Shown: positions 1 to 9,147, numbered from the stretch's first letter. The stretch: 64,000 bases of DNA from Phaeocystidibacter luteus (GCF_008933115.1 NZ_WBVO01000013.1:25555-89554), one strand, 5' to 3'. Notes: a model not told the origin generated them from the sequence alone. Translations and numbers: made by a program.

Positions 1-11
1 ATTAGAGGGCT

Positions 12-1241
12 CTATCGTTCAAAGAGTTCGTAAATGGTAAGTCCGCTTCGAAGCTTTGGTTCGATGTAAGTACTCTTAGGCGGCATAATGAGGGATGCAT
101 TAGCCACGTCCTTGAGTTGTTCGGCGGAAACTGCATAAAGGGCGAATCCCACTTCGTATTGGTTGCTGTTTACGGCTTTCTCAATGGCCTCGCATCCTTT
201 GTCGCCAGGCAGGAAATCCACGCGCGGGTCTGCGCGCAAGTCTTTGATGTGAAGTATGTGGTCAAGTACGTTTCTCGATAGAATTTCTGCATCTAGTGAG
301 GCTACGGGATCTTCTGGAGAAAAGCTGCCTGGTTTAGCAGTAAGTGTTTTCCAAGAACCGTCGATGTACATCCCAATCTCGTGCAAGCGATCCGGATGGT
401 AGGTGTCGCCTTCCCATTCGGACACGATGAAGTTGTCCTCAAGTTTCTTCAAGAACTCGTCATGTGGCATCCCTAGATCTTTCACCAAACGGTGGAAACC
501 GTGAATGTGAATGCTGTTTTCCGGAATCAGGTAAGCCATGAAGTGATCGAAGGCACCTGATTTTCCTTCCTCAGTGAGATGCTGTGCAAGCAAGGCGGAT
601 GAAGCGCTACGGTGGTGCCCGTCGGCGATGTAGATCTTCTCCATTTGACCGAAAGCCGAACTAATAACTGCACAATCTTCGGCAGAGTCTATCTTCCACA
701 AGTAGTGCGAAACGCGGTCGGTGGTGGTGAATTCGAACTCTGGACGTGTGTCCATGGCTTTGCCGATGATGGTGTTCACGTCTCCGTTTTCTGGATACAT
801 GAGAAGCACGGGCTCGGCGTTGAATCCTGTGGTGTTGAGGTATTCTTTGAACATTTCCTCGCGCTGGGTGAGGGTGTGTTCGTGGACCAGAATACGGCCG
901 TCGAGATAATCTTTAACAGAAACCGCAGCTATAATACCGGTGAAAACGTGTGAATGGGTGCGTTGTTGGTAGAGGTAAAAAGAGGCCTCATCATCTTTGA
1001 TGAAAATTCCTTCGCGTTCAAACTGCTCGAACTTCTGACGAACGAGATCATATTTTTCGCGGCCTTCGCTTTTCACGGCGGCATCCGTATCGGGATGAAT
1101 TACGTGAAGAAAGGTGTAAGGGTTGTTCTCGAGCTTTTCGCAGAGCTGTTCATCGGAATAGCTGACATACGATCTACTCGCTACGAGACTAACCACGTCG
1201 CGCTTTGGTCGAACCGCGCGAAAGGGTGCAACTTTAATCAT
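12..1241 (-). CDS. DUF1015 family protein, possibly serine-metabolism related
   Basis: The 409-residue product has the length and character of full DUF1015 proteins. The N-terminus (IKVAPFRAVRP) and the central DGHHR motif (residues 207-211) are the family hallmarks I recognise. No signal peptide or membrane segment is visible, so it is probably cytoplasmic. In Bacteroidota this family is commonly encoded close to serC and serA, and here serC-serA lies about 6 kb upstream on the same strand. The function is not established. The DGHHR motif resembles that of ParB-fold free serine kinases, which is only a suggestion. The start is supported by a complete promoter (TTG-N19-TATCTTTG) just upstream. 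Confidence in the family is high; the function is open. Confidence 0.85.
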   Translation of the reverse strand: MIKVAPFRAVRPKRDVVSLVASRSYVSYSDEQLCEKLENNPYTFLHVIHPDTDAAVKSEGREKYDLVRQKFEQFEREGIFIKDDEASFYLYQQRTHSHVFTGIIAAVSVKDYLDGRILVHEHTLTQREEMFKEYLNTTGFNAEPVLLMYPENGDVNTIIGKAMDTRPEFEFTTTDRVSHYLWKIDSAEDCAVISSAFGQMEKIYIADGHHRSASSALLAQHLTEEGKSGAFDHFMAYLIPENSIHIHGFHRLVKDLGMPHDEFLKKLEDNFIVSEWEGDTYHPDRLHEIGMYIDGSWKTLTAKPGSFSPEDPVASLDAEILSRNVLDHILHIKDLRADPRVDFLPGDKGCEAIEKAVNSNQYEVGFALYAVSAEQLKDVANASLIMPPKSTYIEPKLRSGLTIYELFER

Positions 1242-1260
1242 CTGAATTGAGCCTTTGGAG

Positions 1261-1290
1261 CAAAGATAGCGCAGTGTTGTGCTAATCCAA
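1261..1290 (-). promoter_or_regulatory. Bacteroidota-type promoter of the DUF1015 gene
   Basis: Read on the minus strand, TTG (1290-1288), a 19-nt spacer and TATCTTTG (1268-1261) match the -33/-7 consensus TTG-N19-TAnnTTTG exactly. The -7 element ends 19 nt before the ATG at 1241, giving a short leader. Confidence 0.8.
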
Positions 1291-1304
1291 GAACCTCGAG
1301 CGAC

Positions 1305-1916
1305 TCATTGTTCACCTGAATCGGAAGTAGATGCTTCTATTGCATCCATACAGGTGTCATACATCGAGATATACTTCGCACTTTCACTTGCAATGAATTC
1401 TTCTTCCCACGGTGCTCCACAATCGCTTCGAACCTGGTAATCGATGAGTTTTCTGTCTCTGAAAATAGCTAGGATGTGGTCCTCCTTGGAGTCTTCCAGA
1501 GAGAATTCATCTGCGGTGATTGGCGCATTGTATTTTGTATGTGTCTCTTCCAAAGAAAAGAGTTCACCGTTCTTAACGTAGAACGAGATGTGTGCTTGGT
1601 GCGAACAACCGTAAAGGCTAACATCTATCTTGACTATCTCCCCATTCTCTCTGTATACATGCAATTCACCTCCCTCGGTACTGAGTTGAGGGAAATCGAT
1701 GTAGGTGGAATCTAAGTCTGAGGCATTGATTCTTTCAACCTCATTGTCTATTGGTTCTCTGAGCTTCGCCTTGTTGGAGGCGTACTCCGACATACCTATC
1801 GCATCGATACTGTCTTTTACTTCTTGAGTAGCCTCGCGCCACGACTCATCTGTTTGTGCAAGTGTCCACGTAGAAGCACACGCTAGGGTGATGAATATGC
1901 AATACAGTCTTCTCAT
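1305..1916 (-). CDS. Secreted protein of unknown function
   Basis: The 203-residue product starts with a clear signal peptide (charged MRR, hydrophobic core, cleavage probably after TLAQ, about residue 21). The remainder is acidic and polar with no motif I recognise. Cysteines occur in a GCSH segment and a DCGAPW segment and could form a disulfide after export. The start codon overlaps the end of the upstream gene in an ATGA arrangement, so the two are probably translationally coupled. No homologous family is recognised. Confidence 0.7.
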   Translation of the reverse strand: MRRLYCIFITLACASTWTLAQTDESWREATQEVKDSIDAIGMSEYASNKAKLREPIDNEVERINASDLDSTYIDFPQLSTEGGELHVYRENGEIVKIDVSLYGCSHQAHISFYVKNGELFSLEETHTKYNAPITADEFSLEDSKEDHILAIFRDRKLIDYQVRSDCGAPWEEEFIASESAKYISMYDTCMDAIEASTSDSGEQ

Positions 1917-2416
1917 GTGTTCAAGCCGTATTTGTTGTCAAGCTGGTCTATTACATCTTGCATAAATAACTCATCCTGGGTGAGCACGGTGTGCCATTCT
2001 CTTTCGGCGTCGCCAAATTGTAAATAGCCAAGTTCCATTTTGTCACTTTGATCGAGCATGGGTTTTGATACTTTAATCTCTGTAACGGGTATAAAATGGC
2101 AGTAGAGCGTGCTTGAATCGAATTCTTCAGGTTTGGATTTGAAGTATCTATAATTAGCTTGATACGTGAGGTTTTCACCAAGTGTGAGCACTTCGGCACC
2201 ATACGTATTCCAAAGAAAATGCCGAATCATATATCTGAACAGAACAGCAAGAATGGCCATCAAAAACAGATAGCCAGCATGAAATCTTTCGTTAAATACA
2301 AGTGGAGAAATCAGAATGGCGAGGATTCCAAGAATACAACCTAACGAAATCAGGAACAGTATGGCCCTTCCAAGGAAAGGTGTCTTTCGCGTGTTTATTC
2401 TGATTTGATGATGCAT
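1913..2416 (-). CDS. Small membrane protein of unknown function
   Basis: The 167-residue protein has two hydrophobic segments near the N-terminus (about residues 18-38 and 48-64), separated by a short loop, followed by a soluble C-terminal domain. This looks like a small PH-like or YcxB-like inner-membrane protein, but no signature is certain. It overlaps the following secreted-protein gene by 4 nt (ATGA), indicating co-transcription. It lies in a same-strand run of small genes downstream of the hybrid kinase at 4706-6952. Confidence 0.7.
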   Translation of the reverse strand: MHHQIRINTRKTPFLGRAILFLISLGCILGILAILISPLVFNERFHAGYLFLMAILAVLFRYMIRHFLWNTYGAEVLTLGENLTYQANYRYFKSKPEEFDSSTLYCHFIPVTEIKVSKPMLDQSDKMELGYLQFGDAEREWHTVLTQDELFMQDVIDQLDNKYGLNT

Positions 2417-2433
2417 AGAGAGCGAGACTAGAA

Positions 2434-2868
2434 TTATACACTTTCAACCCATTCCTTCAACTTCCTCAAATGGGTCTCCGATTGTTTTCTAAACATTCCT
2501 TTAAAGAAGAACGACATGATGATCATTGCGCCGCCGAACTTGAAGTAGTTGTTCGTAGTTACAAGCGTTTTGCCGTTGTCGTTTTCCGTGAATTCTGTTT
2601 CCACTTCGTTGTATCCTGCCGGACTTTCATACCCGAACTTGATGCTGTCAGGTAGATTTTCCTCCAGAATCGTTTCATGGATGAGCATTTCGCGATTCTT
2701 GTGCTTAAAGTAGAAGTCCGTTTTAGCCCCAACTTTTCCTTTTTCGCCAGAGATGAATTCCATCTTCTGGAATCCGTCCATCCAATTCTTGATTCCATCC
2801 GGGTCTTGGAACATTTCAACAACGGTTCCTCTAGGCTTGTCGATGGTGATGAAACAGGAATAACGCAT
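2434..2868 (-). CDS. SRPBCC (START/Bet v1-like) family protein
   Basis: The 144-residue protein begins MRYSCFITIDKPRG and has the SRPBCC layout: an initial strand, a helix with a FQDPDGIKNWMDG-type segment, strands containing 'GAKTDFYFKHKNREM', and a long C-terminal helix (FFKGMFRKQSETHLRKLKEW). Such proteins bind hydrophobic ligands in a helix-grip cavity. An upstream TTG at 2892 would overlap the preceding gene, whereas the ATG at 2868 leaves a 10-nt gap and starts directly at the first strand, so I chose the ATG. The ligand is unknown. Confidence 0.75.
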   Translation of the reverse strand: MRYSCFITIDKPRGTVVEMFQDPDGIKNWMDGFQKMEFISGEKGKVGAKTDFYFKHKNREMLIHETILEENLPDSIKFGYESPAGYNEVETEFTENDNGKTLVTTNNYFKFGGAMIIMSFFFKGMFRKQSETHLRKLKEWVESV

Positions 2869-2878
2869 AGGGGGTGGG

Positions 2879-3430
2879 TTAGATGTTTTCAAACAGTTGC
2901 AACAAACTCTTATTCTCTGATTCTGCTGCGAACTGTTTCAATTTACTCAATATCAATGATTCGCGAATGGCTCCGATGAGTTCAGCTCCCTCGGTATCCT
3001 TTCGAATAGAATCATAATCGGTCTGAACTTGATCTATTTCTCCCTCTACCTCCAATACGAGCTTCTCCATCTTGAAAATGAGCACCTCAATCTCTTGTGG
3101 AGGAACAGCCTTCGAATCTCCAACGAGCGTCTGATTTTTAGCCGTAAGTGCTCTTTCCAATGAATTGGCGATAGTCGGGTTTTCGAGTTCCGATACCAGG
3201 TTGGTCAATTCATTGTTCGGCTCAAGCAAACTGTGAATTCGCGCGAACACATCTTTCTGCATGGCCACTTGTAGCATGCCGAAGAGTCTTCCGGTCTTCA
3301 TGTTCATCACCTGAATGTGCTCAGTGTTCATGTACATAGCCTTGTATTCCGACCATGTGTAGAGTAGAAGGGAATATTCGCGTTTGACATTCGCGAAGCG
3401 TTCGCTTTTAGAGAGCGATGAATCTGACAT
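2879..3430 (-). CDS. Hypothetical protein, predicted alpha-helical
   Basis: The 183-residue protein is rich in Glu, Lys, Leu and Ser, with no signal peptide or membrane segment. The central and C-terminal parts look largely helical and could form a coiled coil (about residues 105-150). No family is recognised. The gene lies 10 nt upstream of the SRPBCC gene and 9 nt downstream of the 111-residue ORF, so it is probably part of one transcript. Confidence 0.6.
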   Translation of the reverse strand: MSDSSLSKSERFANVKREYSLLLYTWSEYKAMYMNTEHIQVMNMKTGRLFGMLQVAMQKDVFARIHSLLEPNNELTNLVSELENPTIANSLERALTAKNQTLVGDSKAVPPQEIEVLIFKMEKLVLEVEGEIDQVQTDYDSIRKDTEGAELIGAIRESLILSKLKQFAAESENKSLLQLFENI

Positions 3431-3439
3431 ACAATTGAT

Positions 3440-3775
3440 TTACTTGGGTTCGAGGCTCATGACATAGGCATGGCTCTCTTTGAGCAGCTCTACAATTCGA
3501 TCTGGAGTGCTAAATAGCGCTTCAGGAATGAGGATGTAACCCTTCATTACTGCTCCGTAGGATCGATAATAGGTCGTATTGAACTCTTGCATGTAGGATT
3601 CCTGAACGTCTTTGCTAAAGCGGATTCCTAATTCGGCATCCTTATTCAGTAAAGAGAACATGTATCCGTTGGTTGAGGTGTAAGGCATCGTTTTGCCCAA
3701 CCGCTTGAAATCAACACATTGAGCTACGAGTTCATCGTAACGAGCGAGGTTCAGTTGCCAGAGTTCCTTGTCCAT
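3440..3775 (-). CDS. Hypothetical protein, 111 residues
   Basis: This small soluble protein starts MDKELWQLNLARYDELVAQ. It has no visible signal peptide, metal motif or recognised domain. It is kept as a gene because it has a good ATG, no better overlapping frame, and close spacing (9 nt) to the next gene on the same strand. Its function is unknown. Confidence 0.55.
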   Translation of the reverse strand: MDKELWQLNLARYDELVAQCVDFKRLGKTMPYTSTNGYMFSLLNKDAELGIRFSKDVQESYMQEFNTTYYRSYGAVMKGYILIPEALFSTPDRIVELLKESHAYVMSLEPK

Positions 3776-3808
3776 TCTCGAGAGTTTCGGTCAAGGTAAG
3801 AACTCTGA

Positions 3809-4639
3809 CTATTCTACACAGCCTTGCTTCATTTTTTCCCAGTCTATTTCTGGGGTCATTTCGAGTTTGCCAATCACGTGGGCATTGACCTGTTGGTTGA
3901 ATACCATCCAATTGATTCCCATGATTTCTTCAAAACGTGACATGTCCGCTTGCCAAAGTTCTCGGAGCTTATCAATCCCATATTCTTCTCTGATATACTG
4001 AATGTAATATGCGGCCTGATGGTAACCGATAATCTCGTCGAGATGATAGAAATAGGTGCCGACAAATTCTTGCGGATCATACAAATGGCCGTGCTCGAGC
4101 ATGAACCGGTAGATTTCCTCAATAGAGTGTCCGTTGCACGACCCTTGTGCGTAAGTCGCGAGTCCTTCATTCATCCAAGTCAGGTTTCCTTGTGGATATC
4201 CCCATGAGGTACAAGAAACCATGTGCATCATTTCGTGTACGATTGGTGGGCGAGTCACCGCATCGGATGAATCGCTTTCTTCATCGGTGTAGGCTGCCAT
4301 ATGGAGCTGTTTAGTGAACGCATTTGCCGTTCCAGAAGCTCCCATTCCGGTCCGATCCTTCATCTCATCCCTAGAGGAAACGAAATATACTTTGATGAAC
4401 TCGTTGTAGTCATCGAGTTCGATGAGCTTCGCATTCTCAATTTTAGCCTGAATTACTTCTTCTACAAATCGATCTCGCTCTTGTGAGGCCCATCCATCGG
4501 TTGGAAATTCGAAGTGCATGTTGGCGGTGTCTTTCACCAGAATCGTTTGGGTGTTCCACGTGCCGTAATCGGAGGTAGGTTCTTTTGAATCCGTGCACGA
4601 GATGAGGGAAATGGTGAGGAGGAATAGAGTTAGGCGCAT
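3809..4639 (-). CDS. Putative zinc metallopeptidase lipoprotein (gluzincin-like)
   Basis: With the ATG at 4639 the product is 276 residues and starts with a lipoprotein signal (MRLTLFLLTISLISC, lipobox Cys at residue 15). An upstream in-frame ATG at 4666 would only add nine residues before that signal. The centre carries HEMMH and, 19 residues after its second His, the Glu of NEGLATYAQG. This HExxH...E spacing is what gluzincin zinc peptidases use. The protein is therefore probably an envelope-anchored metallopeptidase. The substrate is unknown. It is the first gene downstream of the hybrid kinase at 4706-6952. Confidence 0.7.
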   Translation of the reverse strand: MRLTLFLLTISLISCTDSKEPTSDYGTWNTQTILVKDTANMHFEFPTDGWASQERDRFVEEVIQAKIENAKLIELDDYNEFIKVYFVSSRDEMKDRTGMGASGTANAFTKQLHMAAYTDEESDSSDAVTRPPIVHEMMHMVSCTSWGYPQGNLTWMNEGLATYAQGSCNGHSIEEIYRFMLEHGHLYDPQEFVGTYFYHLDEIIGYHQAAYYIQYIREEYGIDKLRELWQADMSRFEEIMGINWMVFNQQVNAHVIGKLEMTPEIDWEKMKQGCVE

Positions 4640-4705
4640 GACATTGAGATGTTTGAATGCCACCAAACTAGGAATAAATGAAGGTGTGACCTGTTAAAGA
4701 AATGC

Positions 4706-6952
4706 TTAACCTTTAATCCAATTCTGAAGTTCAGATACCAAAGTGGATAGCACAAGTGGCTTTTTGAGGTACGCATTCATACCCGCTTCCAGGCATCTTT
4801 CTTTTTCTCCTTCAAGTGTTTCAGCCGTAAGCGCAATGATTGGAGAATCGATATTGGCTTCCACCTCCCGGATTTTTCGAGCTGCATCATACCCGCTTAA
4901 CTTGGGCATTTGAATGTCCATCAAAGTCAGGTCTGGCTGAAGAGCTGCGAATTGCTCAACTGCGGCCTCACCATCTGCAGCTTCGAAAATCAACGCGCTC
5001 GGTAGAAGTTTCGTGAGCATTGTCTTGGCCAGAATTCTATTGGTACGGTTGTCGTCAACAATTAGAATTTTATGCTCCTGGTAGGATAGGACATTGTTTG
5101 CACTTGGGACTTCAGCCTTTTTGATCGTTGTATTTTCATCTGCAAGCAGAGCTAAAAGCTTAAATAACCTACTTGAAGTAATGGGCTTGTTCAATGCTTT
5201 TGATATACCTAGCTCCGAATATCGAGGTGAAATTTCATCGTCCGTGCTAAGGCTGTGCAACAGTATGATTTTCAACCGCTCTTGGTCATAACCGAGCTCG
5301 CCGCGGACCTTCTCAATAAATTCAAGTCCATTCATGTACGGCATGTGAAAGTCGGAAATGACTAAATCCGTTTTGTTTTTCGATAAAAAGTCCAACGCAC
5401 TCATGCCGTCGTAGCAGGAAGTTGAATCAATGTTTTGTAGGCGCAACATTTCTTCGAGAATCTCGCAATTCTTGTGGTTGTCATCTACAATTAAGATGTG
5501 CTTGTATTTACTCAGAAGCGAGGATTCTTCCGAGGTCGTCATGCCCACGTCCTCTCCTGTCGCGTTTAATGTGAAGTAGAACGTACTTCCTTCTCCCACG
5601 GTGCTTGTCAATTCAAGCTGCGAGTTCATCAAGTTTAGCAGGCTATTTGAAATAGATAATCCAAGTCCTGTTCCGCCGAATTTTCTAGTAGTAGAAGCAT
5701 CTTCCTGCGAGAATGCTTCGAAGATTTTTTTCTGTTTACTCGGATTGATTCCAATTCCCGTGTCTTGAACAGAGAAGAGAATTTCATATTGATTCTCATT
5801 CGTCGATACCACCTTAACCTCAAGGAAGATGTGACCCTTTTCGGTGAATTTCACTGCATTTCCCATCAAATTGATGAGAACCTGGCGAAGTCTAATGGGA
5901 TCTACATAAAGGTAGTTTGGAAGGTCCGTACTCTGTCTCAAGAGCAATTCAATGTTCTTTTCATTGGTCTTGAATCGGACAATGTCCACAATTTGTTGAC
6001 ACAAAGCAGAGATGTCAGTTTTCTCGAGCGACAGCTCCAGCTTGCCTGCTTCAATTTTCGAGAAATCGAGAATGTCGTTCAGCAAGTCGAGTAGGGAGTC
6101 GGCAGATTGACTGACGTATTCGAGGTATTGCTTTTGATTCGGATCGAGGTCTGACTTTAGCACGATATCGCTGAAGCCAATCACACTGTTCAAAGGGGTG
6201 CGAATCTCGTGGCTCATGTTCGCCAAGAAGTTTGACTTGGCTTCGCTTGCGGCTTCGGCGGCGATTTTTGCTTTGCCCAATTCTTCGTTTTTGGAAGTGA
6301 GGGCGGTGATGAACTTCCTTATTCGGCGGGTAGTTGGAAGAAAAATCAGGATTGCTTCGAGCACGAGAATGGTGAGAGAAAACAGGAGTAGGTAGAGCTC
6401 CGCCGACTTCATTCCCAGTACTTTGGCAGAGGCCTCGCTTTCGTATTGTTTTACAATTCCATTCATGCGAGGCAGAAATTGAGCTTCTTGGTTCAAGAGC
6501 ATATCGATGAGCATAGGAGCTTCATCGTCAGCAACCTCTTGATTGAGTAGTTTTTCGACCACTAACTTCATGCCTTGATAGGAAGGTTGAAGCTCGTTGT
6601 ACAAAAGCACTACTTCTGGAGAGTTGTAATCGTTGGGTATACCTAGGCTGTCGTTTCCCGACATCAAAGCCTCATGCGCGTAGGTCCATTCGGCATAATC
6701 CATTTCCAACTGAAAGGTGTTGGAAGTGGAGGAAGATGAATCACGACGGTTTAGAAGAAGGAGGGCGTCCTTCGCTATCTTCTGACTGAGCATTCGTTGT
6801 CGACCTGCGAGGTTTATCACCACTGCATCTGAGCGCTGGGATTCGACCGAATTACCAATAATGAAATAACTGGTGAGAATCGAAGAAGCGATGAGTAGCA
6901 GGGCAATAACGTAACGGCCTGCCAGGCTGCGAATGAATTGGTGGTCCGTCAT
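4706..6952 (-). CDS. Hybrid sensor histidine kinase with two receiver domains
   Basis: The 748-residue protein has two membrane segments (about 14-34 and 185-206). They flank a periplasmic sensor resembling the PilJ-type/NarX-like module (NLAGRQRMLSQKIAKDAL near residues 47-64). The cytoplasmic part has a HisKA domain with phospho-acceptor His248 (SHEIRTPLN), a HATPase with N-box NLMGNAVKF and G-box FGGTGLGLSI, and two receiver domains with likely phospho-acceptors Asp534 and Asp679. No output domain or Hpt is attached, so the phosphoryl group probably passes to a partner elsewhere. No response regulator is adjacent. The signal is unknown. Confidence 0.92.
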   Translation of the reverse strand: MTDHQFIRSLAGRYVIALLLIASSILTSYFIIGNSVESQRSDAVVINLAGRQRMLSQKIAKDALLLLNRRDSSSSTSNTFQLEMDYAEWTYAHEALMSGNDSLGIPNDYNSPEVVLLYNELQPSYQGMKLVVEKLLNQEVADDEAPMLIDMLLNQEAQFLPRMNGIVKQYESEASAKVLGMKSAELYLLLFSLTILVLEAILIFLPTTRRIRKFITALTSKNEELGKAKIAAEAASEAKSNFLANMSHEIRTPLNSVIGFSDIVLKSDLDPNQKQYLEYVSQSADSLLDLLNDILDFSKIEAGKLELSLEKTDISALCQQIVDIVRFKTNEKNIELLLRQSTDLPNYLYVDPIRLRQVLINLMGNAVKFTEKGHIFLEVKVVSTNENQYEILFSVQDTGIGINPSKQKKIFEAFSQEDASTTRKFGGTGLGLSISNSLLNLMNSQLELTSTVGEGSTFYFTLNATGEDVGMTTSEESSLLSKYKHILIVDDNHKNCEILEEMLRLQNIDSTSCYDGMSALDFLSKNKTDLVISDFHMPYMNGLEFIEKVRGELGYDQERLKIILLHSLSTDDEISPRYSELGISKALNKPITSSRLFKLLALLADENTTIKKAEVPSANNVLSYQEHKILIVDDNRTNRILAKTMLTKLLPSALIFEAADGEAAVEQFAALQPDLTLMDIQMPKLSGYDAARKIREVEANIDSPIIALTAETLEGEKERCLEAGMNAYLKKPLVLSTLVSELQNWIKG

Positions 6953-7002
6953 GCGATGCTCAAGTTAAAAAAACCTGAAATTGAATAGGTTAATTCAGAA
7001 AT

Positions 7003-7033
7003 AAAAAAGGCGTGGAGATATTCCCCACGCCTT
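7003..7033 (-). terminator. Rho-independent terminator after serA
   Basis: Nine-base-pair stem (arms 7007-7015 and 7025-7033, AAGGCGTGG/CCACGCCTT), followed on the minus strand by a run of six T (complement of 7003-7008). It lies 35 nt past the serA stop codon. Confidence 0.85.
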
Positions 7034-7067
7034 ATATACGGTTCTAAAACCAGTATGGATTATTCGC

Positions 7068-8021
7068 TTAAGCTGGAACGCTTTCGTTGATGATATCAGC
7101 GATTTCCATTCCAATGCGGTCTTGCGCTTCTACAGTGGCGGCGCCAATGTGCGGGCTCAAGCTCACGTAGCGGTTCATTAGAACTTGCATGGCAGGGTTT
7201 GGCTCATTTACAAACACGTCAAGTGCCGCGCCTGCAATGTGACCATCTTCCAAAGCTGCAAGAAGTGCAACCTCGTCAATGGTGCCACCACGAGCAGTAT
7301 TCACGATGTATGAACCCTTCTTCATCTTTTTCAATTCCGCTTCGCCGATGATGGTTTTACCAGCACCGCTCACGTGAAGTGAAACGAAGTCGCTCTTTGC
7401 AAGTAGCTCGTCCATCGACAAATTTTCGATGCTATAATCGATGCTTGCACCGTTCGCGAAGGTCAATGTGATGTCAACATTCTCCCCGTTGCGGTCGTGG
7501 CAAATAACATTCATGCCAACACCAACGGCCATTTTAGCCAAGGCCTGACCGATACGTCCGCATCCGATGATGCCGATCGTTTTTCCGCTTAGCTCAGAAC
7601 CTTTTCCGTAGGCTTTTTTCAAATCCTTGAACTTGGTTTCGCCTTCGAGTGGCATTTGACGGTTGCTGTCGTGAAGGAAGCGAACCATGCCCCACAAGTG
7701 AGCCATTACCAATTCGGCAACGCTTTGAGAAGAGGAAGCAGGTGTGTTGAACACGTTGATGCCTTTTTCACGGGCGTATTCTACATCGATATTATCCATT
7801 CCTACGCCGCCTCGACCAATCATTTTAAGATTTGGACAAGCGTCGATGATGTCCTTACGAATCTTCGTTGCGCTGCGCACGAGAACTACGTCAACGTTGT
7901 TTTCAGCGATGTAATTGGCCAATTGTTCTTGAGCAACTTTTGTTTCGAGCACTTCGTGACCCGCTGCTTCAAGAGCTTCTTTACCGTTGGCTGCAATTCC
8001 GTCGTTTGCTAGAATCTTCAT
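7068..8021 (-). CDS. serA: D-3-phosphoglycerate dehydrogenase (short form)
   Basis: This cytoplasmic enzyme catalyses the first step of serine synthesis, NAD-dependent oxidation of 3-phosphoglycerate to 3-phosphohydroxypyruvate. The 317-residue protein has the D-2-hydroxyacid dehydrogenase fold with NAD motif GCGRIG (residues 153-158) and the catalytic triad Arg244 (NTARGG), Glu273 and His291 (SPHIGAAT). It lacks the C-terminal ACT regulatory domain, as in the short class, so classical allosteric inhibition by serine is not expected. It lies 18 nt downstream of serC and is presumably co-transcribed, ending at the terminator at 7003-7033. Confidence 0.93.
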   Translation of the reverse strand: MKILANDGIAANGKEALEAAGHEVLETKVAQEQLANYIAENNVDVVLVRSATKIRKDIIDACPNLKMIGRGGVGMDNIDVEYAREKGINVFNTPASSSQSVAELVMAHLWGMVRFLHDSNRQMPLEGETKFKDLKKAYGKGSELSGKTIGIIGCGRIGQALAKMAVGVGMNVICHDRNGENVDITLTFANGASIDYSIENLSMDELLAKSDFVSLHVSGAGKTIIGEAELKKMKKGSYIVNTARGGTIDEVALLAALEDGHIAGAALDVFVNEPNPAMQVLMNRYVSLSPHIGAATVEAQDRIGMEIADIINESVPA

Positions 8022-8039
8022 GTTTCGGTTTTTCTCGAT

Positions 8040-9110
8040 TTATGCTTTGCGCTCTAGTTCGCGCATGATTTCTAATAGGGCTTCCACACTAGAAAGTGGA
8101 AGTGCATTGTACATGGAAGCGCGGTAACCACCTACAGATCGGTGTCCGTTCAATCCGTTGATTCCGCCTTCTTTCAACATGTTGTCGAAGCTCTCTTTGT
8201 GAGCCGATTCATCGTTCAACAAGAAGCAAGCGTTCATATACGAGCGATCTTCAACTGCGGCTGTTCCCGCGAATAACGGGTTGCGGTCAATCTCTCCGTA
8301 AAGCAACTCTGCTTTTTGGTTGTTGATGTTTTCGATCCAGTCAATTCCACCGTTTTCTTTCAACCAACGAAGGGTAAGCATGCTGGTGTAGATGGCAAAT
8401 ACCGGTGGGGTATTGAACATTGACTCCTTCGCAATGTGGGTGTTGTAGTCCAACATGGTAGGAATCTTACGACCCGTTTTGCCAAGGATTTCATCCTTAA
8501 CCACAACGAGCGTGGTTCCAGCAGGTCCCATGTTTTTCTGAGCACCAGCATAAATGAGGTCGAACTGAGAAAAGTCGAGGTTACGGCTGAAAATATCGGA
8601 TGACATATCACAAACGTTCAAGCAATTCACTTTCGGGAAGCTCTTCATTTGTGTGCCATAAATGGTGTTGTTTGAGGTAGAGTGGAAGTAATCTGCGTCA
8701 GCAGGAACCTCATACCCTTTTGGAATGTAACTGAAATTCTTATCAGAAGAATTGCCAACTACAGTCACATCACCGAAAGCTTCCGCTTCTTGACGAGCTT
8801 TCTTTGCCCACGTTCCCGTCTCGAGGTAGGCTGCCTTTCCCCCTTCTTTCATGAGGTTGTAAGGAACCATGAGGAATTCAAGGCTTGCGCCACCTTGTAG
8901 GAACAATACGCTGTAACCTTCAGGAAGGCCCATCAATTCTTTCACCAACGCCATGGCCTCATCCATAACAGCAACAACGTTCTTAGAACGGTGACTGATT
9001 TCGATAAGAGACAGGTTGAGGTCGTCGAAGTTGAGAATAGCTTCTGAAGCTTGCTTAAGGACAGATTCCGGTAGGATACACGGACCTGCAGAGAAGTTGT
9101 GTTTCTTCAT
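8040..9110 (-). CDS. serC: Phosphoserine aminotransferase
   Basis: This PLP enzyme converts 3-phosphohydroxypyruvate and glutamate to phosphoserine and 2-oxoglutarate. The 356-residue protein starts with the family signature (MKKHNFSAGPCILP) and has the PLP lysine at Lys192 in GAQKNMGPAG. The phosphate-binding segment QGGASLEF and the C-terminal HRSVGGYRASMYNA are typical of SerC. It is the first gene of the serC-serA operon, with a TACTTTTG element 29 nt upstream. The third enzyme of the pathway, a phosphoserine phosphatase, is not encoded in the window. Confidence 0.95.
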   Translation of the reverse strand: MKKHNFSAGPCILPESVLKQASEAILNFDDLNLSLIEISHRSKNVVAVMDEAMALVKELMGLPEGYSVLFLQGGASLEFLMVPYNLMKEGGKAAYLETGTWAKKARQEAEAFGDVTVVGNSSDKNFSYIPKGYEVPADADYFHSTSNNTIYGTQMKSFPKVNCLNVCDMSSDIFSRNLDFSQFDLIYAGAQKNMGPAGTTLVVVKDEILGKTGRKIPTMLDYNTHIAKESMFNTPPVFAIYTSMLTLRWLKENGGIDWIENINNQKAELLYGEIDRNPLFAGTAAVEDRSYMNACFLLNDESAHKESFDNMLKEGGINGLNGHRSVGGYRASMYNALPLSSVEALLEIMRELERKA

Positions 9111-9139
9111 GACAAATTTGGTTGCCTGTTTAGCTGTTG

Positions 9140-9147
9140 CAAAAGTA
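9140..9147 (-). promoter_or_regulatory. -7 element of the serC-serA operon
   Basis: TACTTTTG on the minus strand matches TAnnTTTG and is followed by CA, as in several other promoters here. At the expected -33 position there is CTG rather than TTG. It ends 29 nt before the serC ATG. Confidence 0.5.
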
